A stretch of 64,000 bases of DNA from Pedobacter sp. BS3 (GCF_008274585.1 NZ_VTRT01000005.1:349352-413351), one strand, 5' to 3'. Shown: positions 52,813 to 62,842, counted from the first letter of the stretch. A program made the numbers and translations. Notes: generated by a model not told the origin, from the sequence alone.

Positions 52813-52913
52813 TAAACCAATAACACACTTAATATAATCATAATATTCGCTTTATTCGGAAATCTCATTTTTGAATAAAAATTTGAGATAATGTACGCTC
52901 AATGGTGTTTTAA

Positions 52914-53495
52914 ATGAACGAGACTATACTTCTGAACAATATCTCATTGGGAGATGAGTATGCATTCCGTGTTATTTTTGATAAATACCGCACAAGAGTT
53001 TACAGTTATGCCCTTAAAATTATTAAGTCAGGCGAGCAGGCCGAAGAGATTTTACATGACGTGTTTTTGAAATTATGGCAACATGAGAATCCTGCCGGAA
53101 TTGAAAACCTGGAGGCCTGGTTAAGAGTAGTTGTACGGAATACCACATTAAAGGTGCTGCGCCGGAACCGCCTGGAAATGAAAGCAGATGATGTATTAGC
53201 CTATCATTGGGAAGAATCCCATAATCAAACCGAGGACATTATTTTTCTTCATGACTCCGCTTTTATTCTTAACCAGGCTATTGAGTTATTACCACCCCAA
53301 CAAAAGCAGGTGTACAAATTGTGCCGCATCGAAGGCCTGAAATATGCACAGGCAGCAGAACGTTTATCCCTTTCTCCGCTCACGGTAAAAACCCACATGC
53401 AGCATGCGCTGCGGTTTCTCCGTAGCTACGTAACAAAGCATAGTGATGTTGTACTCTTTATCACTTTATTGCAGATTTTTCTGAAAAACAGGTAA
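52914..53495 (+). CDS. ECF RNA polymerase sigma factor (FecI-like)
   Basis: 193 residues. Region 2 (about 12-85) includes DEYAFRVIFDKYRTRVYSYA and EEILHDVFLKLWQH; region 4 (about 120-180) includes LPPQQKQVYKLCRIEGLKYA and LSLSPLTVKTHMQHALRFL. No sigma 1.1 or region 3 domain, as in ECF factors. It is followed by a FecR-type anti-sigma factor and an STN-bearing SusC, the standard trans-envelope signalling trio in which substrate binding at the outer membrane releases the sigma factor to transcribe the SusC operon. Confidence 0.95.
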   Translation: MNETILLNNISLGDEYAFRVIFDKYRTRVYSYALKIIKSGEQAEEILHDVFLKLWQHENPAGIENLEAWLRVVVRNTTLKVLRRNRLEMKADDVLAYHWEESHNQTEDIIFLHDSAFILNQAIELLPPQQKQVYKLCRIEGLKYAQAAERLSLSPLTVKTHMQHALRFLRSYVTKHSDVVLFITLLQIFLKNR

Positions 53496-53848
53496 GGTTA
53501 AGTAAAAGTTAAAGATTGTTTAATTGTTATATTGTTGTTAGTTGTTAGTTGTTAGATGGTTGGTTGTTTAGTTGGTTGGTTGTTCGTCCTTACCCCCAAC
53601 CCTCTGCCTTCTGCCTTTTTCCGCTTCCGGTCTTTTCTGACCCCGAATAATCGGGATTTCGCTGCGCTCAACTTTTCTCCGACTTCCGGACTATAAGCCA
53701 TGAACCATAAGCCATGAGCTACCTTCCAACCTTCTACCTTAATTTTTAATTTTTTTTACCCTCCATTACTCCGATGTTACTTCCCCCGGGTCTCTATAAG
53801 AAAAGGGGGTGATGTGCGCAGTTTCTTTTGCCAGCGCCCAGGTCAATT
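53496..53848. other. Low-complexity spacer between sigma and anti-sigma genes
   Basis: About 350 bp without a credible gene. It starts with GTTGTTAGTTGTTAG and TTGGTTGGTTG repeats (53530-53585), then CT-rich words (CCTTCTGCC), and ATAAGCCATGAACCATAAG (about 53694). A spacer this long between partner genes is unusual; I see no promoter I would defend. Confidence 0.5.
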
Positions 53849-55012
53849 ATGAACAAAAGATTAAAATATCTGTACCAACAATACTTAGATGATAAATGTA
53901 CCGGTGAAGAATTACGGGAATTACAGTCACTGCTAAAGCGACCGGAATACCAGCATGACATTGCTAAATTGCTGGATAACGTATGGGATGAGCTGGATAA
54001 AAGTGACCTGAAAGATATTCCGGGTAATAAGGCGGATGTTATTTATCAGGATATCATTGGAAAGGCACAGTATACAAAACGTCACCGGAAATCCTGGTTG
54101 CGTATTGCCGCCGCCGTGATCCTGTTTCTCACGATAGGTTTGGGTGCATATATCTATCAGCTGACCAAGCCTTCGCAATTAGCTTCCGTTGTAAAAAAAG
54201 CAAAATCTGGTGATGTTGCACCAGGCGGAAACAAGGCTCGCCTGGAACTGGCAGATGGCTCTGTGATCATCTTAGATCAGGTAAAAGATGGGCAGGTCAG
54301 GGAAAATAAGCACCTGAAAGTAGTAAAGCAAAACGGGCAGTTGGTTTTCTTTACAAAGCCACAATCGTTATCAGCCGATACGGGATATAACCGCATAGTA
54401 ACACCGAGAGGCGGTCAGTACCAGGTAGTATTACCTGATGGTACCCGGGTGTGGCTCAATGCCGCATCCTCATTACGTTTCCCAAATACATTTGCGGGTA
54501 ATGAAAGAAATGTAGCGCTAAGCGGCGAAGCCTATTTTGAAGTAACTAAGAACAGGCTCCGGCCATTTAAAGTGCAGACCAATACGACCACCATAGAAGT
54601 ATTAGGCACACATTTTAACGTGATGGCCTATGAAAATGAAAGCTCGGTAAACACCACGCTGCTGGAAGGCTCGGTAAAGGTAGGTAACGGAAGGGATGCC
54701 AGGATTATAGTTCCTGGACAACAAGCCAGGGTAGATAACAATAGCATTAAGCTGTACAATGCAGACACCGAAGAAGCTGTAGCCTGGAAAAACGGGCTAT
54801 TTCAATTTAATAAAACAGACCTGAAAACCATTATGCACCAGGTAGAGCGGTGGTATAATGTAGAAACAGATTATAAAAGTGACCTGGCATCCAGGCGTTT
54901 TACCGGTTTGATATCACGCAATACCAGCTTGTCAAAAGTGCTTGCCATGCTTGAACTGGCAGGTGGCATACATTTTAAAGTTGACGGAACAAAAATTATG
55001 GTATCACCTTAA
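53849..55012 (+). CDS. FecR-family anti-sigma factor
   Basis: 387 residues from ATG 53849 (MNKRLKYLYQQYLDDKCTGE); a TTG seven codons earlier is less likely. A cytoplasmic N-terminal sigma-binding region occupies about 1-80. One membrane helix lies at about 83-104 (WLRIAAAVILFLTIGLGAYI). The periplasmic FecR domain (VTPRGGQYQVVLPDGTRVWL; ALSGEAYFEVTK; LLEGSVKVG) is followed by a DUF4974-like C-terminus (GLISRNTSLSKVLAMLELAG). It holds the ECF sigma factor inactive until the STN domain of the downstream SusC signals. Confidence 0.95.
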   Translation: MNKRLKYLYQQYLDDKCTGEELRELQSLLKRPEYQHDIAKLLDNVWDELDKSDLKDIPGNKADVIYQDIIGKAQYTKRHRKSWLRIAAAVILFLTIGLGAYIYQLTKPSQLASVVKKAKSGDVAPGGNKARLELADGSVIILDQVKDGQVRENKHLKVVKQNGQLVFFTKPQSLSADTGYNRIVTPRGGQYQVVLPDGTRVWLNAASSLRFPNTFAGNERNVALSGEAYFEVTKNRLRPFKVQTNTTTIEVLGTHFNVMAYENESSVNTTLLEGSVKVGNGRDARIIVPGQQARVDNNSIKLYNADTEEAVAWKNGLFQFNKTDLKTIMHQVERWYNVETDYKSDLASRRFTGLISRNTSLSKVLAMLELAGGIHFKVDGTKIMVSP

Positions 55013-55141
55013 AACAGCATGAGTATGGAGAAATAATTATCCGATTTATAATTAAAATATAACCGGCAGCGGGGCAACGCTACCGGTTTAAAGGGCAAAG
55101 CGCTATTTACTCAGAATATCAACTAAACCCAGTTTAAAAAT

Positions 55142-58100
55142 ATGATTTTTAATTTACTGTGCAAAGGTAGAGCCCGGTACGGCCGTGCTTTTTCCAAAAC
55201 AACCATTTTAACCATGAAACTTACCACTGTTTTACTAACCATAGCCTGTATGCAGGTTAGTGCCGTTGCGGTTTCACAAAAAATATCTATCACAAAAAAT
55301 AATGCGTCTTTAGAAAGTGTTTTCAAAGATATCAGGAAGCAAAGCGGTTATTTATTCCTCTATAATGATGAACTTCTGGAACATGCTAAACCGGTATCCA
55401 TCAGTGTTAAGCAAGTGTCTTTAGACGAAGCGCTGAAAGCCTGCTTTGTCGGGCAGCCATTTACGTATAACCTGGTAGAAAAAACTATCGTGGTAACGCC
55501 TCTTGCTAAAGAGATAGAAAAAGAGGTAAGAAAAGAAATTACAGGAACGGTACGTGATTCAATCGATGTGCTGCCGGGAGTTTCGGTCAAGGTGAAGGGA
55601 ACGAACCTGGGTACAATGACAGATGCCAACGGTAAGTATAAGCTGGCTGTGCCCGATGATGCAACGCTGGTATTCTCTATGGTAGGTTATGCAACGCAGG
55701 AAATTCCGGTTGCAGGCAAAACGGTCATAGATGTACTGCTAAAGGCGGTAGGCAAAAACCTCGAAGAGGTAGTGGTAGTGGCCTTTGGCAAGCAGAAGAG
55801 AAGCGATATGGTAGGATCGGTTACATCCGTAAACCCGTCAGATCTCAAAGTACCTTCCAGCAATCTGACTACGGCGTTGGCCGGACGTGCCGCCGGGGTA
55901 ATAGCCTTTCAGCGTAGTGGCGAGCCGGGACAGGATAATGCCGATTTTTTTATCCGGGGAGTAACCACCTTTGGCTATAAAAAAGATCCGCTCATCCTGA
56001 TTGACGGTATAGAGGTTACTACCACAGACTTAGCCCGTATCCAGGTGGATGATATTACGAATTTCTCTATTCTTAAGGATGCCACAGCCACGGCTTTATA
56101 TGGTTCAAGAGCCGCAAATGGCGTTATACTGGTTACAACCAAAGAAGGAACTGTTGGGAAGCCGCATATCGCTTTCCGTATAGAAAACTCCATATCCCAA
56201 CCGGTAACCAATGTAGAGCTTGCCGATCCGGTAACGTATATGAAGCTCTATAATGAGGCCACCCTAACCCGCGATCCGCTGGCCCCATTGGTATATTCCG
56301 ACAGGAAAATAGAAAACACCATGGCCGGTAACAACCCTGTTGTTTATCCGGCTAACGATTGGCGTAAACTCATGTTTAAAGACCGTACCATGAACCAGCG
56401 GGCAAACCTGAGTGTCAGCGGCGGAGGAAATGTTGCCCGGTATTATGTTTCGGGATCATTTAACAAGGATAATGGATTGATGAAGGTAGATCACCGGAAT
56501 AATTTTAATAACAATATTGATCTGAAAAGTTACACGTTACGCTCAAACGTTAACATAAACCTGTCAAAATTAACCCAAATGACCGTGCGGTTAAGCGGCA
56601 ATTTTGATGATTACCAGGGCCCTATTGATGGCGGGGAAGCCATGTATAAAAAAGTAATGCGCTCAAACCCGGTATTGTTTCCGGCTTACTACCCGGTAGA
56701 TGCGCAGCATGCCACGGTAAGCCATATCATGTTTGGCAATTACGACGATGGCTCATATATAAATCCGTATGCCGATATGACCAAAGGCTACAAAGAGTAC
56801 TCACGTTCCTTAATGCTGGCACAGCTTGAGCTGAACCAGGATTTAAAATTTATTACTAAAGGGCTGGCTTTCAGTGCAATGGTAAATACAAACAGGCGGT
56901 CGTATTTTGATGTAGTGAGAAATTATAAACCCTTTTGGTACACCTTAGCGGGATACGATGTGTTTACAGATATGTACAGCATTTCAAACATTAACCCCGA
57001 TAGCGGAACAGAGTACCTGGGTTATAGCGAAGGCCCCACTACGGTAAGCTCAGCGTTTTACCTGGAATCAAGGCTTAATTATAACCGTGAGTTTGGTAAG
57101 CATGGATTAAGCGGTATGCTGGTTTTTATGGGCCAGACCCAGCTGAATGCCAATGCCGGCAATCTGCAAAAGTCGCTTCCGCACAGAAACCTGGGCATAT
57201 CAGGCCGGGCAACATACGATTATGATAAGCGGTATTATGGCGAGTTTAATTTTGGATATAATGGTTCCGAGCGTTTCGATAAAAACCATCGCTTTGGCTT
57301 TTTCCCATCTGTAGGAGCCGCATGGACCATATCCAATGAGAAATTCTTTAAAGAGCTTAAACCAACCATATCCAATCTGCGGCTGCGGGCAACTTACGGT
57401 ATTATTGGTAACGATGCTATCGGCTCTGACGACGACCGCTTTTTCTATCTTTCTAATGTGAACATGAACAGTGGCGATCGTGGCGCTTCGTTTGGTCGCG
57501 ATCCCGGTGCAATGTACACGCAGAACGGGGTAGCTATTTCCAGGTATGCCAACTCAAATATAACCTGGGAAACATCTGCACAAAAAAACCTGGCGCTCGA
57601 AGTAGGTTTGTTTGATAAGCTGAACATTAATGCAGAATATTTCTATCAAAACCGTAAAAATATCCTGATGACCCGGGGATCCATTCCTCTTGAGGCCGGA
57701 TTTACGGCGCCGATCATGGCCAACGTAGGCCAGGCCACCGGTAAAGGCGTCGATATCTCCTTAGATTATAAGGAATACTTTCAGAATAGCCTGTGGCTGT
57801 CGGCCTTAGGTAATTTTACTTACGCTACCAGCAAGTATAAAGTATACGAAGAGCCCCGGTATGCAGAAGCGTACCGCTATCATGTAGGCAATGCCATTTA
57901 TCAAAATTATGGATACATCGCCGAACAGTTGTTTGTAGACGATGACGAAGTGCTCAACTCGCCCCGGCAGAATTTCGGCCCTTACGGAGCCGGCGATATT
58001 AAATATCGTGACGTTAACCGCGACGGGCAAATTACAGATGCCGATCAGGTACCTATCGGTAATCCTACCATGCCCGAAATAGTGTATGGCTTTGGTATAT

Positions 58101-58552
58101 CATCCGGATATAAAGGATTTGATTTTTCAGTGTTTTTTCAGGGGCTGGCCAATGAATCATTCTGGATAGATGCAGAAGCAACATCGCCTTTTGCCGGTGA
58201 TAACCAGCTGCTAAAGGCCTATGCCGATAGCCATTGGTCTGAAGATGTACGTGATGAATACGCCCTGTGGCCCCGGTTAAGCACAACGGTAAGCGCCAAT
58301 AACAGTCAGCCCAGCACCTGGTTCATGCGTAACGGTTCATTTTTGCGCTTAAAGCAGGTAGAGTTTGGATACACCCTTCCAAAGAAGCTGCAAAAACGGA
58401 TCAATACATCAACATTCAGGATCTATGTAAATGCAAGCAACCTGCTCACGTTTAGCAAATTTGGCCTTTGGGATGTGGAAATGGGCGGTAAAGGATTAGG
58501 TTATCCCATACAAAAAGTATTTAACATCGGCTTGAATATAGCAGTTAACTAA
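55142..58552 (+). CDS. SusC-like TonB-dependent transducer with STN domain
   Basis: 1136 residues. A long n-region precedes the signal peptide (MKLTTVLLTIACMQVSAVAV from about residue 25). The STN domain at about 48-118 (ISITKNNASLESVFKDIRKQ; QPFTYNLVEKTIVV) contacts FecR. Then come a carboxypeptidase-D-like domain (EITGTVRDSIDVLPGVSVKV), the TonB box LEEVVVVAFGKQKR, the plug and the barrel ending KVFNIGLNIAVN. It is a close homologue of the SusC at 23350 apart from the STN. It both imports substrate and signals to the sigma/anti-sigma pair upstream. Confidence 0.96.
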   Translation: MIFNLLCKGRARYGRAFSKTTILTMKLTTVLLTIACMQVSAVAVSQKISITKNNASLESVFKDIRKQSGYLFLYNDELLEHAKPVSISVKQVSLDEALKACFVGQPFTYNLVEKTIVVTPLAKEIEKEVRKEITGTVRDSIDVLPGVSVKVKGTNLGTMTDANGKYKLAVPDDATLVFSMVGYATQEIPVAGKTVIDVLLKAVGKNLEEVVVVAFGKQKRSDMVGSVTSVNPSDLKVPSSNLTTALAGRAAGVIAFQRSGEPGQDNADFFIRGVTTFGYKKDPLILIDGIEVTTTDLARIQVDDITNFSILKDATATALYGSRAANGVILVTTKEGTVGKPHIAFRIENSISQPVTNVELADPVTYMKLYNEATLTRDPLAPLVYSDRKIENTMAGNNPVVYPANDWRKLMFKDRTMNQRANLSVSGGGNVARYYVSGSFNKDNGLMKVDHRNNFNNNIDLKSYTLRSNVNINLSKLTQMTVRLSGNFDDYQGPIDGGEAMYKKVMRSNPVLFPAYYPVDAQHATVSHIMFGNYDDGSYINPYADMTKGYKEYSRSLMLAQLELNQDLKFITKGLAFSAMVNTNRRSYFDVVRNYKPFWYTLAGYDVFTDMYSISNINPDSGTEYLGYSEGPTTVSSAFYLESRLNYNREFGKHGLSGMLVFMGQTQLNANAGNLQKSLPHRNLGISGRATYDYDKRYYGEFNFGYNGSERFDKNHRFGFFPSVGAAWTISNEKFFKELKPTISNLRLRATYGIIGNDAIGSDDDRFFYLSNVNMNSGDRGASFGRDPGAMYTQNGVAISRYANSNITWETSAQKNLALEVGLFDKLNINAEYFYQNRKNILMTRGSIPLEAGFTAPIMANVGQATGKGVDISLDYKEYFQNSLWLSALGNFTYATSKYKVYEEPRYAEAYRYHVGNAIYQNYGYIAEQLFVDDDEVLNSPRQNFGPYGAGDIKYRDVNRDGQITDADQVPIGNPTMPEIVYGFGISSGYKGFDFSVFFQGLANESFWIDAEATSPFAGDNQLLKAYADSHWSEDVRDEYALWPRLSTTVSANNSQPSTWFMRNGSFLRLKQVEFGYTLPKKLQKRINTSTFRIYVNASNLLTFSKFGLWDVEMGGKGLGYPIQKVFNIGLNIAVN

Positions 58553-58580
58553 GCCTTCATAGTATTAAATCTTACAGCAA

Positions 58581-60476
58581 ATGGTTATGAAAAAATATAA
58601 ATTACTGGCTTGTTTCATCCTGTTGGTACCTTTCCTGCTCAATTCGTGCAAAAAGTTTTTAGATGTAGTGCCCGATAACGTTGCAACGCTTGATAACGCC
58701 TTTAAAAACCGGCATGAGGCAGAGAAATTTCTCTTTACCTGCTATTCATATATGCCAAAAAACGGCGATCTGGCCGACGATCCGGGTATGCTTGCAGGTG
58801 ATGAGATATGGCGCTTTGAATCTGCAAAGGGATTTATGGAAGTAGCCCGGGGATTCCAGAATTCGGTTACTCCCTTAGGAGATCGCTGGCAGTATTACTA
58901 CCAGGGAATACGCAATTGCAATATTTTTCTTGAAAATATTGATAAAGTGCCGGACATAGATGAAACTGAGAAAAGACGCTGGATTGCTGAAACTAAATTT
59001 TTAAAGGCCTATTATCATTTCTATTTAATGAAAATGTATGGCCCTGTTCCGCTGATGAAACAGAACCTGGCTATAGATGCCGGTGAGAACCAGGTGGAAG
59101 TATCGCGGGCGCCAATGGATTCATGTTTCAATTACGTGGTACAGTTGATCAACGAAGCTGCGGGAGACCTTCCGTTAACTATTGATAATCCTACAAAAGA
59201 GCTCGGACGCCTTACACAGCCTATTGCGCTGGCTATTAAAGCCGAAGTTCTGGTATACGAGGCCAGCCCATTGTTCAATGGTAATGCCGATATGAGTACC
59301 CTCAAAAATCACGATGGGACACCTCTGTTTAATGCTGTTTATTCTAAAGCGAAATGGGACTCTGCCGCAGTAGCCTGTAAGCAGGCAATAGATTTATGCC
59401 ATCAGGTTGGAATGGAGCTTTATAAGTATAATCCTGATTTTCAGCAATACTCGCTTTCCGATACCATCAAAACACAACTCAGTATAAGAAACAGTGTTTG
59501 CGAACGCTGGAACAGTGAAGTTATCTGGGCAAATACGCAAACCAACTCAACCTCGCTGCAAAAGCTGATGACGCCGTTCTGGGATCCGGATAACCTGGAT
59601 ATAACAACAATCCATGGCGAGCTATCGCCACCGCTAAAAATTGCCGAATTATTTTATACCAGCAATGGTGTCCCCATATCTGAAGACAAAACGTGGAATT
59701 ACAATAAGCGCTATTCATTAAAAACAGCGGGCAGCAATGATAAGCTATATGTAAGGCAGGGATATACCACGGCACAGCTAAACCTGGACAGGGAACCCCG
59801 GTTTTATGCCGATTTGGGTTTTGACGGCAGCGTTTGGTATGGACAGGGAATGTACGATGATAAAAAGCCGCTTGACTTATTTTACCTGATGGCCAAATAC
59901 CGGCAAAGGAACGGGTACGGAAAGCCCGGTTTTGGTACAGTAACCGGCTATTTTATAAAAAAGCTGATACACTACGAAAACGTGATCGATAAAAAAGGAA
60001 ACGGTTATTCAGTAACAGCATACCCGTTTATCATTATGCGCCTGGCAGACTTATACCTGTTGTATGCAGAAGCGTTGAACGAATCTGAAGGACCCGGGAA
60101 TGAAGTGTATGATTACGTGAACAAAGTGCGCCAGCGTGCGGGCTTGCCAACCGTTCAAACCTCCTGGGATCTGTATTCCATCAACGGTTCCAAATACACC
60201 ACCCCAAATGGCATGCGTGACATTATTCACCAGGAACGGCTCATAGAGCTGGCATTTGAAGGAAAACGATTCTGGGATTTACGCCGGTGGAAAGAGGCGG
60301 CTACACAGCTTAATATGCCGGTAAAAGGCTGGGATTTACAACAGGAAGATGCCGCCTATTATTACCGCCCAAGTGTGCTGTACAATCAAACATTCGGACT
60401 TAAAGACTATTTCTGGCCAATAAGGACCAGTGCGCTGTCTATGAACGGCAATCTGGTTCAAAACATTGGATGGTAA
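58581..60476 (+). CDS. SusD/RagB-like lipoprotein of the ECF-controlled PUL
   Basis: 631 residues. Lipobox Cys23 (FLLNSC); a start at the second ATG (58587) is also possible. It parallels the SusD at 26606 segment by segment: FLDVVPDNVATLDNAF, FLKAYYHFYLMKMYGPVPL, LADLYLLYAEALNESEGPG, ERLIELAFEGKRFWDLRRWK, LVQNIGW. Surface partner of the STN-bearing SusC 28 bp upstream. Confidence 0.95.
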   Translation: MVMKKYKLLACFILLVPFLLNSCKKFLDVVPDNVATLDNAFKNRHEAEKFLFTCYSYMPKNGDLADDPGMLAGDEIWRFESAKGFMEVARGFQNSVTPLGDRWQYYYQGIRNCNIFLENIDKVPDIDETEKRRWIAETKFLKAYYHFYLMKMYGPVPLMKQNLAIDAGENQVEVSRAPMDSCFNYVVQLINEAAGDLPLTIDNPTKELGRLTQPIALAIKAEVLVYEASPLFNGNADMSTLKNHDGTPLFNAVYSKAKWDSAAVACKQAIDLCHQVGMELYKYNPDFQQYSLSDTIKTQLSIRNSVCERWNSEVIWANTQTNSTSLQKLMTPFWDPDNLDITTIHGELSPPLKIAELFYTSNGVPISEDKTWNYNKRYSLKTAGSNDKLYVRQGYTTAQLNLDREPRFYADLGFDGSVWYGQGMYDDKKPLDLFYLMAKYRQRNGYGKPGFGTVTGYFIKKLIHYENVIDKKGNGYSVTAYPFIIMRLADLYLLYAEALNESEGPGNEVYDYVNKVRQRAGLPTVQTSWDLYSINGSKYTTPNGMRDIIHQERLIELAFEGKRFWDLRRWKEAATQLNMPVKGWDLQQEDAAYYYRPSVLYNQTFGLKDYFWPIRTSALSMNGNLVQNIGW

Positions 60477-60495
60477 ACATTAAAATATATTTAAG

Positions 60496-61683
60496 ATGAA
60501 AAAATATTTAATTCTTATTGTACTTATCGTGATAGCTTATGGCTGTACAAAAGAAGGAAGGCTGGATGATGTAGTAGATGATAATGCACCGGCGCCGGCA
60601 TTAATCAGCAATGTAAAAGTTGAGGCAAAACCCGGAGGCGCTATACTTACTTACAAAGTACCCGACGATCCTAATTTTTATTATGCCAAAGCGGTATATG
60701 AGATACGTCCCGGTGTATACCGTGAGGCTAAAGCTACGCTGTACAATGATACGCTGGCGCTGGTTGGTTATGGCGATACCCTGACCCATGAGGTGAAGCT
60801 GTACAGTATCGGGAAAAACAGGAAGCAGTCAGAGCCGCTTACCGTATCCGTAAAGCCATTAAAGCCGCCGGTGTATTCCGCTTTTGAAACAGTAGGCATG
60901 GCGGCCACATTTGGAGGAGTACAGGTTTCATTTGAAAATGCAGCCCGGGCAGATCTCGCTATCGAAGTGCTTACAGATAGTACAGGGCTTAATACCTGGT
61001 CAAATCTCTACACGTTTTATACTGCTGCTCCGCAGGGACAATTCTCGGTAAGAGGATTACCTTCGGTAGAAAAGAAATTCGGCGTTGTAGTACGTGACCG
61101 CTGGAGTAATAAATCAGATACACTGCAAATGACACTCACGCCACTTTTCGAGGAGCTTATTCCTAAAAATACCTGGAAGGCGGTACACCTGCCCAACGAT
61201 ACCTGGCAGGGAGCATCAAGTGGATTGGTATTTGAACACGTGTTTGACGGAAGCCTTGAGGTATATGCCGGCACTTTTGGCTCGCCCAATAATTCTGTTT
61301 TACCACAATGGTTTACCATAGACTTAGGTAAAAAAGTCATTATCAGTCGCATACGCGAACATCAGGCCTATGGTTCGCACATGTATAACGGTTCTGCGGT
61401 AAAGAAATTTGAATTGTGGGGCTCCAATAATCCCGATGCAGACGGCGGATGGAATAATTGGGAGCGGCTGGGCACATTTGATTCATTCAAACCATCCGGT
61501 CTTCCGCTGGGGCAAACTAACGATGAAGATAAAAACTATGCCTGGTTCCTGGGCGAAGAGTTTGCCTTCACAGAACTTAAGCCCGCATACCGGTATATCC
61601 GGTGGAAATCACTGCAAACATACGCCAGTGCCGGCCAGATAGTTATAACAGAGCTGGATATATACGGTCAGATACAGCCGTAG
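60496..61683 (+). CDS. Surface lipoprotein, DUF4959-DUF5126-DUF5000, second copy
   Basis: 395 residues, the same length as the paralogue at 28514. Lipobox Cys17 (IAYGC). DENAPAPAQI-type start (DDNAPAPALISNVKVEAKPG), GYGDTLTHEVKLYSIGKN, FGGVQVSFENAARADLAIEV, and a discoidin-like end (QWFTIDLGKKVIISRIREHQ; KKFELWGSNNPDADGGWNNW). Predicted glycan-binding partner of the upstream SusC/D pair. Confidence 0.88.
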   Translation: MKKYLILIVLIVIAYGCTKEGRLDDVVDDNAPAPALISNVKVEAKPGGAILTYKVPDDPNFYYAKAVYEIRPGVYREAKATLYNDTLALVGYGDTLTHEVKLYSIGKNRKQSEPLTVSVKPLKPPVYSAFETVGMAATFGGVQVSFENAARADLAIEVLTDSTGLNTWSNLYTFYTAAPQGQFSVRGLPSVEKKFGVVVRDRWSNKSDTLQMTLTPLFEELIPKNTWKAVHLPNDTWQGASSGLVFEHVFDGSLEVYAGTFGSPNNSVLPQWFTIDLGKKVIISRIREHQAYGSHMYNGSAVKKFELWGSNNPDADGGWNNWERLGTFDSFKPSGLPLGQTNDEDKNYAWFLGEEFAFTELKPAYRYIRWKSLQTYASAGQIVITELDIYGQIQP

Positions 61684-61717
61684 CGGTAATTGAAAATAAA
61701 ATAATAATGAGTGTAAT

Positions 61718-62842
61718 ATGAGATCACTGATAATTAAAATAGTTGTATGGGTAGCTTTTTCCGGAGCATTTTTATCCTGTAAAAAAATGGACAGCACTTA
61801 CAGGCAATTTACGGAATCCGGGAAAATAATTTATCCGCAGAGAGCCGTGAAGCCGGTAATTTATACCGGCCGTAACCGGGTTAAGATCGTATGGTTAAAA
61901 GGTACAGACCAGAGTGTGATCCGGGCAAAGATATTCTGGAATAATTATACAGATTCGTTAGAAGTACCTATTCCGCCAGGTGCAGATACCATCAGCACCA
62001 TTATTGATAACCTGCCAGAGCAATCGTACGTGTTTAACATTAAAACCTACGATGCAAAAGGTAACGTTTCAGTACCTGTAGAACTATTGAGCGCTACGTA
62101 TGGCGAAAAGTACCAGGATGGGTTATTAATACGTCCGGTTAACCTGGCAGAAATTGATGAAGCCGGAAAATTAACTATTGTATGGGGCAATGCCGATATA
62201 TCGGGTGGCGCTTACGCAACAGAAGTTACCTATACAGACAATACTGGTAAAGCGTTGATGAAACGATTTCCCATAAGCGATTCTTTGTCTACAGTAACAG
62301 GAGTAAAAAAAGGCACTACGTTTCAATACAGCACCTTATTTCTTCCCGATACGCTGAGCATAGACACCTTCTATACGCCTGCAGTTACAGAAAACGTGAT
62401 GATGAAGCTGGATAAGTCCGGTTGGGTTGCCTCAGCAGATTCTTATGCTGCAACATCGCAGCTGGCAAATGGGGGAGGGCCTCCGCAGTTTGCCATTGAC
62501 GATAATATAAATACCTTCTGGCATACCGATCACACCACAACAAAGCCGCCGTATCCGCATTGGCTGGCTGCTGATATGAAGAAGGTATTTCACGTAGCCC
62601 GGGTAGAGCTAACCTCCAGGCCTAATGCAATCACAGCCGATGCTACCGATTATATTGTGCAGGGAAGCATGGATGGCTCAACATGGACGGATATCAGCTC
62701 GTTCATTATGCCAAATACGGCCGGGCCACAGTCCTTTAACATTCCTAATGCGCCGGCTATGAGATATATCAGGTTGTATATGACCAAAGGGCCAAACTAT
62801 TATGCACACTTGGCGGAATTTTCAGTGTATGGCTATGAATAA
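61718..62842 (+). CDS. Surface lipoprotein, DUF4998 plus discoidin domain, second copy
   Basis: 374 residues, exactly the length of the paralogue at 29729. Lipobox Cys21 (GAFLSC). DUF4998 (GRNRVKIVWLKGTDQSV; YDAKGNVSVPVELLS) is followed by a discoidin domain (PPQFAIDDNINTFWHTDHTT; HWLAADMKKVFHVARVEL; MRYIRLYMTKGPNYYAHLAE). The fourth gene of the duplicated cassette; the next gene is again a GH106 enzyme, as in the first cassette. Confidence 0.88.
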   Translation: MRSLIIKIVVWVAFSGAFLSCKKMDSTYRQFTESGKIIYPQRAVKPVIYTGRNRVKIVWLKGTDQSVIRAKIFWNNYTDSLEVPIPPGADTISTIIDNLPEQSYVFNIKTYDAKGNVSVPVELLSATYGEKYQDGLLIRPVNLAEIDEAGKLTIVWGNADISGGAYATEVTYTDNTGKALMKRFPISDSLSTVTGVKKGTTFQYSTLFLPDTLSIDTFYTPAVTENVMMKLDKSGWVASADSYAATSQLANGGGPPQFAIDDNINTFWHTDHTTTKPPYPHWLAADMKKVFHVARVELTSRPNAITADATDYIVQGSMDGSTWTDISSFIMPNTAGPQSFNIPNAPAMRYIRLYMTKGPNYYAHLAEFSVYGYE

